In this document: positions 10,301 through 18,687 of the stretch, one piece after another
Layout of the letters: every line of letters begins with the position of its first letter
Numbering within the stretch: the stretch's first letter is position 1
NCBI GenBank assembly: GCA_017617115.1
Contig: JAFZXA010000142.1
Coordinates: forward strand, 1 to 60,736
DNA length: 60,736 nt
Direction: 5' to 3'
DNA from: Treponema sp.
GTDB taxonomy: Bacteria; Spirochaetota; Spirochaetia; Treponematales; Treponemataceae
Translations under genes and position numbers: made by a program
The notes under the pieces: generated by a model
Databases searched by the model: none
Told to the model about the DNA's origin: nothing
What the model saw: only the letters and a program-made list of their open reading frames with translations

Positions 10301-11743
10301 ATCAAGCTTTATTGTTCCCTGAGAAAAACTATCGCTTTCGCCAATATGTGAATAATCATTAACTTCAAAATCAAAATCAATAGAATCTTTCTGAGGCATA
10401 ACTCTTGCCTGCAAAGCAGTAAGTGCTTTTTCACCAATAAAAAGCTGCGGTGAAAATATCATAAAGCCCGATTTATCAAGAGGGTCAAAATATATTTCTG
10501 TAGAAACATTGCTTCCGTTAGGCAAAACACACTGTTGAATATCGGCTATTCCGCTTAGCTGAAGTGTTTCAAAAATATACGTAAGATTTGCATTACCTCT
10601 GTAATTTTCTCCGTTTATTAAAAGATTATTAAGAATGATTTTTTTATCATTTCCGTTCAAAGAATAATCTGCTGTAACAGTTCCAGGAACAAGAGAATCG
10701 GGAACAAATATTTTTCCGTTGGAATAATATGCTACTGTATTATCACTAAGCTTATATTTTCCACCTGCTACAATTGTTAAAGTTGTATCCTTGATTTTTT
10801 TCAACAGATTCTTGTCAGAAACAGAAGAAAATACCGAGGAAGGACTTAGCCTGTCGCTCTGGATTTTGGCTTCAACTTCATTGACATCAAAATCATAAAC
10901 AAAATCTACAGCCAGAGGAATTACATTCTGAACAGTTCTAAGATTAATTCTTTGTTCGCTATAGGTAGCAAGGAAATTAAGCTTATTAAGCTTAAACTTT
11001 CCCTGTGTAAAATTAGCAAGAATTATATTTACAAATGAATCATTAAGGTCTTGAGTAATTGAACCATTAAAAGTAATTTCACCTGTAGCATCGACAATAT
11101 TGTTATAAGCGACCGCTGCTGAGGTTTTTATATTAAAATCTATAGAGTTTTTCTGTTCTGCATTTAAAACTCTGATTTCCTTGACGAGCAAGGAAGCATT
11201 TAGAGGTTTCTGATTGTATTTTAACGCAAGATTTTTTACCGTTATAGAAGGCGGTATATATTCCATGACAAGTTTTACCTGCTCATAGATTTTATTTCTA
11301 TCTGGCGGCGGCTTTTGCTGAACACTTTCTTGCGGCGGTGCATGCGTTGAAGAAAATTCTTTTATAAAATCGGCAAGTTCCATTATATTCAGATCTACAC
11401 CGTTTATTGCAATGCCTTTTAAAATTGAATCATAGTTCTTTTTTAAAAGCGGAAGAAGCTTATATTTTATGTTTGTGTTTTTTATTTGTGCGACTACTCT
11501 TCCCTGTGTATCACAAACCTTAATTCCTTTTATTCCAAGATAAGCAAGAATTGAAGGCGAAATAGATTCATAAGAAACTACAAGTCCTGTTTCCTGAGCA
11601 ATCTGTTCTACAAGCTGTCCTGAATATTTATCTACAATTTTTTCAAGTCGCTTGTACATTGGCACAGACAAAAGAATTGCCACAGATATTATAAAGAGAA
11701 AAATCGTAATGCATATTCTGGTTATTAATGACAGCTTTTTCAT
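7325..11743 (-). CDS. tamB: TamB/DUF490-family inter-membrane protein
   Basis: A 1472-residue AsmA/TamB-like protein. One N-terminal membrane anchor (about residues 8-28) is followed by a very long run of beta strands with few charged patches, the fold of a periplasm-spanning groove. The C-terminal 350 residues are the recognisable TamB domain, including NPLVTIKAETRERDSNGQ and ENEIRLLLGQIVLAD. TamB relatives connect inner and outer membranes and are implicated in phospholipid transport and in outer-membrane protein assembly with an Omp85 partner. No separate TamA is present, so BamA, 42 bases downstream, is the likely partner. A Pro/Gln-rich stretch near residues 138-150 is low complexity. 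Intact; the exact cargo is not shown by sequence. Confidence 0.92.
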   Translation of the reverse strand: MKKLSLITRICITIFLFIISVAILLSVPMYKRLEKIVDKYSGQLVEQIAQETGLVVSYESISPSILAYLGIKGIKVCDTQGRVVAQIKNTNIKYKLLPLLKKNYDSILKGIAINGVDLNIMELADFIKEFSSTHAPPQESVQQKPPPDRNKIYEQVKLVMEYIPPSITVKNLALKYNQKPLNASLLVKEIRVLNAEQKNSIDFNIKTSAAVAYNNIVDATGEITFNGSITQDLNDSFVNIILANFTQGKFKLNKLNFLATYSEQRINLRTVQNVIPLAVDFVYDFDVNEVEAKIQSDRLSPSSVFSSVSDKNLLKKIKDTTLTIVAGGKYKLSDNTVAYYSNGKIFVPDSLVPGTVTADYSLNGNDKKIILNNLLINGENYRGNANLTYIFETLQLSGIADIQQCVLPNGSNVSTEIYFDPLDKSGFMIFSPQLFIGEKALTALQARVMPQKDSIDFDFEVNDYSHIGESDSFSQGTIKLDGSYLSESKYIQTSVSLNTIYLDTVLGIMQQVLNQKDAAAIEQVMGAVSGFVFTGDAYFSTDLKSVSYNIPYLVLANSTKDNQVLLLALNGNEQSIQLNNFYLIYNSLVLDATASLDSMPGSSDKFYTIDILSSSIPYHFSGSIMPEVITLTGDYGTDAELRFGKNKSFEGFASFKGLPFMLNNSAFIVSLDTLFDYTKEQGPQVTLEHFQVEKDSPDSSVNPRLELSGSGTKYGAQINSISYTDLYSSLNGNSDITINIDGKLFSSAGIQMNLRDELSDESLVIDATVSNPELVELNKENLINSLYANAMINISNFSLNRFMAVKHDNNELSASLYLSGTVEHPYATATVEKLTFLLNDEIVSAGGSVLLEERDITINDFSLKAKNWMVSDVSGSASLKDYMGTIKANFSTQGEKNLNLPLVLKIEDSYIPDNSVIPEYLSAKLECNSLSGTIVKQPVAFDISLNYSSGFLSFFSSENLGLLGSFSKDEGLYASWKMSDILAAEITGSFEKTNQFIKISNVNIDLNKLLQNITLDDILKVEQGILKGSVTMRGPFSTPDFKGALSIANPVFYMPFLFDQKLSTDKILLTAANNEFAVSESVYNLKNTPKFKMSSHVYMNKWSIDHFDMKLLTLENQTVPIKFKSPVIKLDSDTEIDLLITWENKNFDFTGSVFAENLNVVSDISDISNKNNMMNDNAFDMSVTTDLVLRVGTHSSLNFNPLLRCVFVPNSTITCKVDTQSNIYQLDGSLQLKSGDVAYLNRNFYIREGNIKFNPQDITNPLVTIKAETRERDSNGQTVRIILSAENQYLLDFNPRFTSNPPKSENEIRLLLGQIVLADSDSVGDLFISAGEYYLQSTVVRDLENKLRDLLNFDIFSVRTNILQNTINLSTQRKETKNISVGNFFDNSTVYIGKYIGNALYVDAMLNMSASDYVDTEYLSTGSLLFQPEFGLELELPVMNIRWDMTWDLTPGLKFKSYVPATSLSFSWKFNF

Positions 11744-11752
11744 TACAACTAT

Positions 11753-13105
11753 TTATGCCTTCCTTAAAATATCAAGCGGTTTTTCCCTGCCGGCTTTTAC
11801 CGAAGGAATTATAGAAACTAACAGGGCCAGAAGCACTGTAGACAACGAAATTAAAAGCAGCTGCGAAAAAGGCAGATTTACCGGAATTGTCTGAAGATAA
11901 TAAGCCGGATCCATAAGCCTTATTGCATTTATTTCATCTTTTGGTACACCCTTTAAAAGATAACCAAGTCGTGCAAAAAAGTTAACGATTTTTTCTATTG
12001 CATTAACTATCTGATTTGCATTTACGGCAGCTAAAAGACCAAACGGTAGTCCAAGTGCAAGTCCGCCAAGTCCGCAGGTCATACCTGTAATAATAAAAGC
12101 AAAGGTTATTCCCGAAGGAGTTGCTCCAATACTTTTTAAGATTGCAATTTCTTTACGGCGTTCCATTACAAGCATAACAATTGCCGAAGAAATATTAATT
12201 GAAGCAACAAGTACAATAAGCAGCATTATAAAAACAAGCATTACTTTTGTAGAAGAAAAATTTTCAAATTCAGCTTCGTGTACCTGATCCCATCTGTAAA
12301 AGTTCATGTATTTTCCAAAGGTGGCTTTTAGTTCACGCTGTATTCTTACAAGGTCAGCAGAATATGCATCGGGAGTATTTATCATAATAGTATATGAAGC
12401 GTTATCGAGTGAAACAAACTGATATACTGTTTCAAGAGGTACAAAAACCCAAAGAGCATCAAGCTCCTGATAGCCCGAAGAAACAATTGCAGAAACAGTG
12501 AATGAAGTAAGCTTTGGAGACTGTTTTCCGTTGTTTGTTTTAATTGTAATAATTCGGAAGGTATCGCCGGCATGAAGCTCTAAAAGCTCTGCCATTTTTT
12601 GTCCTATTACTGCATTTCGTTGTGAACTGCTTGTTTCTTGGGCATTTTGATTTTCAAAATCAGAAATCTTACCTTCTACAACATTAAAAAGTTCACGGAA
12701 CGATTTATTTTTTGAAAAAATATCTTTATCAAGCGCACGAATCTGAGCACCAGTCCTCATTTTTTTTCCGGCAGCAAGAGCAGTAACTCCAATTTCGGGG
12801 TAAACTTCTAAAACTCCGTCTACCTGCTTAAACTGTTGTGCATATTCACGGTACGAATCGGCATTTTGTGTGTCCTTTAACTTTGGAGAAACATAAGCCT
12901 GAAGATTGCTAGAAGAAAGACCAATTATTCTGTCTGTCATGCCCTGAATCATACCGTTAGTAATAGAAAGAACTACTACAAGAGGCACAATGCTTAAGCC
13001 AATACACAACAAAGCTCCCCAAAGACTGCGGCGGGCAGATGATTTTTTTTCGGCACGAGGAAAAATAAGACTTTTTGCAAACATTAATGATGATTTAAAA
13101 GTCAT
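11753..13105 (-). CDS. LolE/LolC-like ABC transporter permease (second copy)
   Basis: A 450-residue FtsX/MacB-fold permease: a first membrane helix at about residues 28-52, a large periplasmic domain to about 285, then three helices near 285-312, 332-360 and 415-440. The motif MERRKEIAILKSIGATPSGI between the last helices is the conserved coupling region of lipoprotein-exporter permeases. It overlaps lolD by 4 bases (ATGA), and a paralogous permease lies on the other side of lolD, giving the lolC-lolD-lolE order. The complex probably takes lipoproteins out of the inner membrane. Which permease is functionally LolC or LolE cannot be decided by eye. Confidence 0.88.
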   Translation of the reverse strand: MTFKSSLMFAKSLIFPRAEKKSSARRSLWGALLCIGLSIVPLVVVLSITNGMIQGMTDRIIGLSSSNLQAYVSPKLKDTQNADSYREYAQQFKQVDGVLEVYPEIGVTALAAGKKMRTGAQIRALDKDIFSKNKSFRELFNVVEGKISDFENQNAQETSSSQRNAVIGQKMAELLELHAGDTFRIITIKTNNGKQSPKLTSFTVSAIVSSGYQELDALWVFVPLETVYQFVSLDNASYTIMINTPDAYSADLVRIQRELKATFGKYMNFYRWDQVHEAEFENFSSTKVMLVFIMLLIVLVASINISSAIVMLVMERRKEIAILKSIGATPSGITFAFIITGMTCGLGGLALGLPFGLLAAVNANQIVNAIEKIVNFFARLGYLLKGVPKDEINAIRLMDPAYYLQTIPVNLPFSQLLLISLSTVLLALLVSIIPSVKAGREKPLDILRKA

Positions 13106-13785
13106 TGTTCCAGTCGGCCCTTCTTTATTCTGTAAATTTTCTCGCCTTTTGCAGCAAGATTCATATCATGAGTAACAAGCAGCAAAGTCTTGTTATATTT
13201 TTCTACCATTGAAAAAAGCAGGTCTCCAATGAGCGAGGCATTTGCAGGGTCAAGATTTCCTGTTGGTTCATCTGCCAAAATAAGCGACGGATTATTTATA
13301 AGTGAACGCGCAACTGCAACACGCTGCCGTTCTCCTCCCGAAAGCTGTGAAGGAAGATGATCTTTGCGTTCATAAACTCCAACATCCTGTAAAAGCTGTG
13401 CTGCCTTTTCTTCGGCTTCTTTTTTTGAAACCCCCGCTATGTAGGCAGGCATATAAACATTTTCAAGAGCTGTAAAATCTTTAAGCAGATAATGAAACTG
13501 AAAAATAAAACCTAAGAATGAAGAACGGTATTCTGCAATTTCTGATTCATCAAGTTTTGAAAGATTATATTTTCCATCGGGCCCCGCAAGAACTGAACCG
13601 GCAGTAATTTTATCAATTCCGCCAATTATATTAAGGAGAGTACTTTTACCACTGCCGCTTTCACCGACAATAACATTTTTGCTGCCCTCTTCTACAGTGA
13701 GGTTTAAATCTTTGAGAATAGTAAGTTTTTCACTGTCTGAAACATAAGTTTTTTCAAGGTCTTTAATTTCAAGGATTCTACTCAT
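13102..13785 (-). CDS. lolD: LolD-like lipoprotein-exporter ATP-binding protein
   Basis: A 227-residue ABC ATPase. I take the start as the internal ATG at 13785 (MSRILEIKDL), which has a GGAGG site 9 bases upstream; the longer frame from 13803 would begin before that site. Walker A is GESGSGKST (about 41-49), the signature is LSGGERQRVAVARSL, and Walker B is LILADEPTGNLD. The family is MacB/LolD. The gene overlaps the upstream permease by 8 bases and the downstream permease by 4, so the three subunits are translationally coupled. It powers lipoprotein release by the two flanking permeases. Confidence 0.93.
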   Translation of the reverse strand: MSRILEIKDLEKTYVSDSEKLTILKDLNLTVEEGSKNVIVGESGSGKSTLLNIIGGIDKITAGSVLAGPDGKYNLSKLDESEIAEYRSSFLGFIFQFHYLLKDFTALENVYMPAYIAGVSKKEAEEKAAQLLQDVGVYERKDHLPSQLSGGERQRVAVARSLINNPSLILADEPTGNLDPANASLIGDLLFSMVEKYNKTLLLVTHDMNLAAKGEKIYRIKKGRLEQ

Positions 13786-15094
13786 TGTGAAGCACCTCCG
13801 CAACAGTCATTTTTAAAACATTTTTACTTGCAGCCCACGAAGCCAGTAAAGGAGAAATTATTCCAAACAAAGCAATCATTACAACTTCACGGAAGAATAT
13901 TCTTGCCGGAATGTTTGCATAAACTGCATAGGAAGAATTTTCCTGAACATACATAAGATTCTGGCGGTTAAATAAAGCAGTTACAACATACTGCAGCCAG
14001 AACATAACACGAGCCACTGCATTAAACAGAAATTCAGTGTTTACGCTTATCAAAAGTCCAAGAACTACTCCTGCAAATGCGCCAATTGCTCCTGTTGTAA
14101 AACCGCGCATTATAAAAATTGTCTTTATATCTTTATTTTCGGCACCAATTGCAGAAAGTATTGCAATCTCGCTGCGACGTTCAAAAACAAGACGACGCAT
14201 TCCGTTGTAAATATTAATTCCAACTACAACAAAAATAATTGCAACAAGCAGAAGCAGCATGTTTTTTTCTATTCTAAGTGCTCCAAAAAATGATTTATTG
14301 TATTCACGCCACGACTGGAAGGCTGCGTCTATGTTTTCACCGGCCGCTGCTTTTTCAAGTGAAGCAATCACCCTTGCATCATCCTGTGAATTTTTAAGTT
14401 TTATTCCATATATCTTTTCTGCTGATTTTCCAAAATATTTTTGCCCGGCCTGAATATTAATAAAGCTGTATGCACTGTTTATGTCTGAATAACCGGTTTT
14501 AAAAAGTCCTGTAACAATAAAATTTCTGTCTCCGCTTAAAAGACTTACATCACTTCCGCCGCTTAAAACAAGAAGATTTACAGTTTCTCCAACACTAACA
14601 CGAAGCTGACGCGCAAGAGTATAGCCAAGTACAATTGAATCAGGCTGGGAAAGGTCAAAGGAGCCTTCTACCATTGTTATTTCCTTATGAAAACCCGCAT
14701 CATTTTTATAAACATTACTGTCAATTGCCCTTATAATTGCAGAATTTTCACGGCCGGTTTCGTCTGTCATAAGTGTCTGTGCTTCATAAAAAGGTGTAAT
14801 TGAAAGAACATTTTTATTCTGCTGGCAAAGCTGCATAAAGTTTTGTTCCTGCTCTTCAGAAATGTCTGTAACCCTTATATGATAAGAAGAAACCTCCATA
14901 ATGGCATCAATAAAGTTCATCTGAAAGCCATTCATAACACTCATTACTGCAATAAGTGTCATTACACCAAAACATATTCCTAAGGTTGCCAGAAAAGATG
15001 TAACAGCAGAACGCCCTTTACGGTCAACTCTTGCAAAACGGCTTGAGACAGTATTTATCCATTTAAGTTTTGAAAACAATCCTGCTTTATTCAT
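13778..15094 (-). CDS. lolC: LolC/LolE-like ABC transporter permease (first copy)
   Basis: A 438-residue permease with the lipoprotein-exporter layout: N-terminal helix (about 32-55, containing FGVMTLIAVMSVMNGF), a periplasmic domain (about 56-265) and three C-terminal helices. FERRSEIAILSAIGAENKDI is the conserved cytoplasmic coupling segment. The gene overlaps both its upstream lipoprotein gene (8 bases, ATGAATAA) and lolD (8 bases). It is a paralogue of the permease at 11753-13105; together they would form a heterodimer around LolD, as in gammaproteobacterial LolCDE. Confidence 0.88.
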   Translation of the reverse strand: MNKAGLFSKLKWINTVSSRFARVDRKGRSAVTSFLATLGICFGVMTLIAVMSVMNGFQMNFIDAIMEVSSYHIRVTDISEEQEQNFMQLCQQNKNVLSITPFYEAQTLMTDETGRENSAIIRAIDSNVYKNDAGFHKEITMVEGSFDLSQPDSIVLGYTLARQLRVSVGETVNLLVLSGGSDVSLLSGDRNFIVTGLFKTGYSDINSAYSFINIQAGQKYFGKSAEKIYGIKLKNSQDDARVIASLEKAAAGENIDAAFQSWREYNKSFFGALRIEKNMLLLLVAIIFVVVGINIYNGMRRLVFERRSEIAILSAIGAENKDIKTIFIMRGFTTGAIGAFAGVVLGLLISVNTEFLFNAVARVMFWLQYVVTALFNRQNLMYVQENSSYAVYANIPARIFFREVVMIALFGIISPLLASWAASKNVLKMTVAEVLHNE

Positions 15095-16154
15095 AATTCT
15101 TTACACGCCTTTCAATTCCGTTTGTAAAATATACATCCCTTACCTTTACATAGTTTTCATAATCTGTACGTACACTATTTGTACTGTCAAACCAGATAGT
15201 TGTGCTGTAAACACCCTTTTTTATATATTCTGTCTTAGTAACAAGTATTCCGTTTTCGTAATATTCATAATCAGGTGGCAATTCTTCGGTCTTTTCATTT
15301 TCATTAGTTTTTTCTGACTGCGAAGCATCTGTTCCGCTCTTAACCTTTGAACTTGAAACCTGACCATCTGTCTTTGAATAATTAAAAACCTGCTGTTTTA
15401 CAAGTTTATCTTCTGTTAAAGTTTCACTTGTTATACGGTTTTTATCATCATAGGTCCACAGTGTTGTTTGGAGCAGTTTTCCCTTTGACGATTCTTCTAC
15501 CGTATATTTTTCTGTTCTAATTACTAAACCATTTTCATTTAATTTGGAAACAAAAATGGCATCTTCTTTTTCAATAATTTTTTCGTAAGGCTTTTTTGAT
15601 TCGTCATTATAGGAATACTTTTCGGTGCCTGTGAGTTTTGCATTTTCAACCGATTCCATTTTCCAGTATTCTTTTTTTGTAAGACGGTAAAGATTATCGT
15701 AAAAATACCTTACTGCCGCTTTGTTTGAATAGTGAACTATAATTGAAGAATCTTCTTTATTTACAGGAATAAATACTTCTGACTCATATTCCATTACCTT
15801 AAGACGGTTATAAGCATCTAAAAGCCGTTTTTCAACAGCTTCAACTTGTGGAACAATTTCGTCTTGATTTTCGTCTGCCTCATCCTGAGTTTCAATAATA
15901 GGTGATGTAAAGTTTGCTTCATCTTCAAGATAGCTTAAAACATCAGTACCAAGACGTTCTTCTTCTGCCAGATATCCTTCATCAATTTCTTGTGGAGTAA
16001 CCAGCTTTTCTTGTAAAGAAGCTGGCTGCTCCTCAATATCTATCAAATCTTTAGCTTCGGAAGAAGCAGGAACAGGTTCTTCCGTTTTTTTACGAGAACA
16101 GGAACATAATGTAAGAAGTGACAGGAACAAGCCCGCAAATATAAATCTTTTCAT
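15087..16154 (-). CDS. Putative lipoprotein with YD-like beta repeats
   Basis: A 355-residue lipoprotein of unrecognised family. The signal peptide ends in a lipobox (LTLCSC, Cys at about 19), followed by a Glu/Pro-rich linker. From about residue 130 on, short units repeat with the look of toggling beta hairpins, for example VRYFYDNLYRLTKKEYW, YDDKNRITSETL and YYENGILVTKTEY, resembling the Tyr/Asn/Gly repeats of MORN- or YD-like proteins. Its position at the head of the lolCDE cluster, overlapping lolC, suggests an envelope role or a cargo of the exporter, but that is inference. No catalytic motif is seen. Confidence 0.75.
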   Translation of the reverse strand: MKRFIFAGLFLSLLTLCSCSRKKTEEPVPASSEAKDLIDIEEQPASLQEKLVTPQEIDEGYLAEEERLGTDVLSYLEDEANFTSPIIETQDEADENQDEIVPQVEAVEKRLLDAYNRLKVMEYESEVFIPVNKEDSSIIVHYSNKAAVRYFYDNLYRLTKKEYWKMESVENAKLTGTEKYSYNDESKKPYEKIIEKEDAIFVSKLNENGLVIRTEKYTVEESSKGKLLQTTLWTYDDKNRITSETLTEDKLVKQQVFNYSKTDGQVSSSKVKSGTDASQSEKTNENEKTEELPPDYEYYENGILVTKTEYIKKGVYSTTIWFDSTNSVRTDYENYVKVRDVYFTNGIERRVKNYE

Positions 16155-16179
16155 CCGGATTTGGCATATTTAAGGCATA

Positions 16180-17052
16180 TTATAAGCCTAAAAAGTCATC
16201 AATATAATTGTCGGGATTAAATGAAGAAATATCATCATATTTTTCACCTGTACAGATATATGCAACAGGTATTCCAAGCTCGCGGCCAATAGAAACTGCA
16301 ACACCACCCTTTGCTGTAGAATCGTATTTTGTAAGAATTATTGCATCAACGCCTACTGCTTCGTTAAAAACCTCTGCCTGACGCAAGGCATTCTGGCCTG
16401 TAGTTGCATCAATTACTATGAGCTTTTTATAGCAGCCTTCATCTGCTTTTAGAGTACAGGTTTTATTTATTTTTTGAAGTTCTCGCACAAGATTTTCTTT
16501 GTTATGCAGGCGGCCTGCTGTATCGGCAAGTACAAGTCCAGAACCTTTTGCTTTAACTGCTTCGGCGGCATCAAATACAACAGCAGAAGGGTCAGAACCA
16601 TGCTGATGACTTATTACGCGAACCCCTACTTTTTCACCATGCATTGCAAGCTGTTCAATTGCGGCTGCACGGAAAGTATCGGCAGAAGCAAGTACAACAT
16701 TCTGAACACCTTTGTTTGCATACATTCGTGCCATTTTAGCAACGCTGGTAGTTTTACCAACACCATTTACACCTAAAATCATCCAGATATTTGTTTTACC
16801 TGGTTCGGGTTCCAGTTCTACAGACTTTACGCTTTGTAAAAGAAGCTGTTTAAGCTCTAAAATTATATCTTCCTGCTCCTGGATTTTCTTCTGGGTACAG
16901 ATTTCTTCAAGCTCATCAACAATCTGAAATGCTGTTTTTGCACCTATATCGCCTTCAACAAGAATATCTGTTAATTCTTCATAAAAATCATCACTTATAA
17001 CTGACTTTTTCTTAAAAAGTGCCTTAAATTTTTCACCAAATGATTTTTTCAT
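16180..17052 (-). CDS. ftsY: Signal recognition particle receptor FtsY
   Basis: A 290-residue SRP-family GTPase that docks ribosome-SRP complexes at the membrane. It is the short form: the acidic A domain is reduced to a basic amphipathic start (KSFGEKFKALFKKK). The N domain follows, then the G motifs GVNGVGKTT (about 94-102), ADTFRAAAIEQL, DTAGR and TKYDSTAKGG, and a CTGEKYDDI closing loop. It starts 3 bases after the upstream gene ends. Intact and unremarkable apart from the lost A domain, which is common outside enterobacteria. Confidence 0.97.
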   Translation of the reverse strand: MKKSFGEKFKALFKKKSVISDDFYEELTDILVEGDIGAKTAFQIVDELEEICTQKKIQEQEDIILELKQLLLQSVKSVELEPEPGKTNIWMILGVNGVGKTTSVAKMARMYANKGVQNVVLASADTFRAAAIEQLAMHGEKVGVRVISHQHGSDPSAVVFDAAEAVKAKGSGLVLADTAGRLHNKENLVRELQKINKTCTLKADEGCYKKLIVIDATTGQNALRQAEVFNEAVGVDAIILTKYDSTAKGGVAVSIGRELGIPVAYICTGEKYDDISSFNPDNYIDDFLGL

Positions 17053-17055
17053 ATA

Positions 17056-18687
17056 TTACTCCGTTGTATTAGTTTCTTCTTCAGGAACCACAGGTTCAGG
17101 GACCACAGGTTCTTCGTATTCAAAATTAATTTTTGTATTTGAAGGAAGCACGCTGTTGGCTGCATTAAAATATCTGTACAATTCAAAAACAAACCATGCT
17201 CCGGCTGCTATTGAAATACCTGTACAAACTATAGCAGAGGTATTCCAGATTTTTGCATCATTAAAGGTCTGATCAAGAATACCCTGATCTTTTAAAAGCT
17301 TGATTCTTTCTGAATCATTAAAAAGGTCAACATAGCTTTTTAACCTGCCCTTTGTAATAATTGCAGGTACAAGCGAAGAGACAAGAACACTATAGGAAAC
17401 ATACATTCGTTTTCGGTACTTTTCAATGTATTCACTGTGATCAAGAGGTTTTAGCTTTGCTGTATATAATGCCTGATCATATAATTTTGATTCTGGAACA
17501 TAAAAAAACGCCGAAAGATTATCTTCAGTAATAAATTGACCAAGAATTACATTGCCATTAATTGTTATTTTTGATTTTCCGTCTGAAAGCGGTTCTGTCT
17601 GTTCTCCATTTATAAGAAAACTACCTGGAATTAATTTTTTTGATGCTATAAAAACTGTTTTTTCTTCTTCAACATCAAGATTTACATTAATATCATAATA
17701 TTTATTGCCAGTAAAATAATAATTTGTACCTGCACTTATATATCCATCAGCTAAAAACTGAATATGATGAACTCCCGAATCGATTATATATTCTTCATCT
17801 ATATTATTATAAAGCACATCATCAATATAAGTTTTTACTTTAGCATTATCCTGTGGCGATAGAATATTAATTTTTATTGTCACAGGCATTGAATTTGTAA
17901 TTACAGGCGAAAGCTGACGTACTATGCTTTCGGCAAGAAAATCTGCATCGTCAACTGTTCCAATTTCGGTAATTGTTGCAGCCAGTTTTTTACCTGGGAA
18001 AATATAAGTTTCTACAGTTAAAAAAATGTATTCATCATACGCTGTGATTTTTCCGGTAATAAGACAATTGATTTTTGCATTAATTACTTCTTTTTCAAAA
18101 ACTGCACTTTTTATTCCCTGTTCTTCGGCCTGTGTTGAAGGAGTAAATAAAGCAGTTATACTATTATTGTATAAGGATATTTTTTCACTGGTCTGATTCT
18201 GAGCAGTCTGATTCTGTGTTGTTGAAAGCACCTGATTTTCTTCATAAGAAATATCAGAGAGTGATTTTTGTTTTTCAAGATTAGCGGCTAACTTATCTTT
18301 TATTTCCTGAACTTTCTTATCTGCATCAACAAGCTTTCTATTCAATTCAGATTGAGAATACTTTTCCAGAAAAAGGCTGTCCCTCTTTTTTATTTCACTT
18401 GATAATTGAAGAAAAAGAGAATTTCTTTCCTGCCTGAGCTGATATAATTCCCGGGCTGCTTTTTCATCTGATTGAAGATTGCGGTACATATTTGAACTTA
18501 GCTTTTCAAGGATGCGTGCAGGAAACATTGTTGCAACACCATCGGCAACAGAACCTGTCTGATTTCTTGTAAAAGTAAACTTTTGGGCAGCAATAATCCA
18601 GTCTGATTGTGCAGCGGCAGCAAAAATGCGGGTTGAGGAAAAAAGAATTAACAATGTAAGAGTTAGCCTAAACTTCCTCGTCATCAT
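17056..18687 (-). CDS. Secreted/membrane protein with PEGA-like repeats, unknown function
   Basis: About 543 residues if started at the ATG at 18687 (an in-frame upstream ATG at 18729 lies inside prfB and would put residues before the signal sequence; the next codon is also ATG). The N-terminus is a signal peptide (TRKFRLTLTLLILFSS, cut near FAAAAQ). Residues about 70-170 are charged coiled coil. Two beta-rich stretches around 265-370 look like PEGA domains (DSGVHHIQFLADGYIS is typical of the fold). Two hydrophobic helices near 430-450 and 490-510 anchor the C-terminus, followed by a Pro/Glu-rich tail. It overlaps the end of prfB by 20 bases. I do not recognise a named family. Confidence 0.75.
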   Translation of the reverse strand: MMTRKFRLTLTLLILFSSTRIFAAAAQSDWIIAAQKFTFTRNQTGSVADGVATMFPARILEKLSSNMYRNLQSDEKAARELYQLRQERNSLFLQLSSEIKKRDSLFLEKYSQSELNRKLVDADKKVQEIKDKLAANLEKQKSLSDISYEENQVLSTTQNQTAQNQTSEKISLYNNSITALFTPSTQAEEQGIKSAVFEKEVINAKINCLITGKITAYDEYIFLTVETYIFPGKKLAATITEIGTVDDADFLAESIVRQLSPVITNSMPVTIKINILSPQDNAKVKTYIDDVLYNNIDEEYIIDSGVHHIQFLADGYISAGTNYYFTGNKYYDINVNLDVEEEKTVFIASKKLIPGSFLINGEQTEPLSDGKSKITINGNVILGQFITEDNLSAFFYVPESKLYDQALYTAKLKPLDHSEYIEKYRKRMYVSYSVLVSSLVPAIITKGRLKSYVDLFNDSERIKLLKDQGILDQTFNDAKIWNTSAIVCTGISIAAGAWFVFELYRYFNAANSVLPSNTKINFEYEEPVVPEPVVPEEETNTTE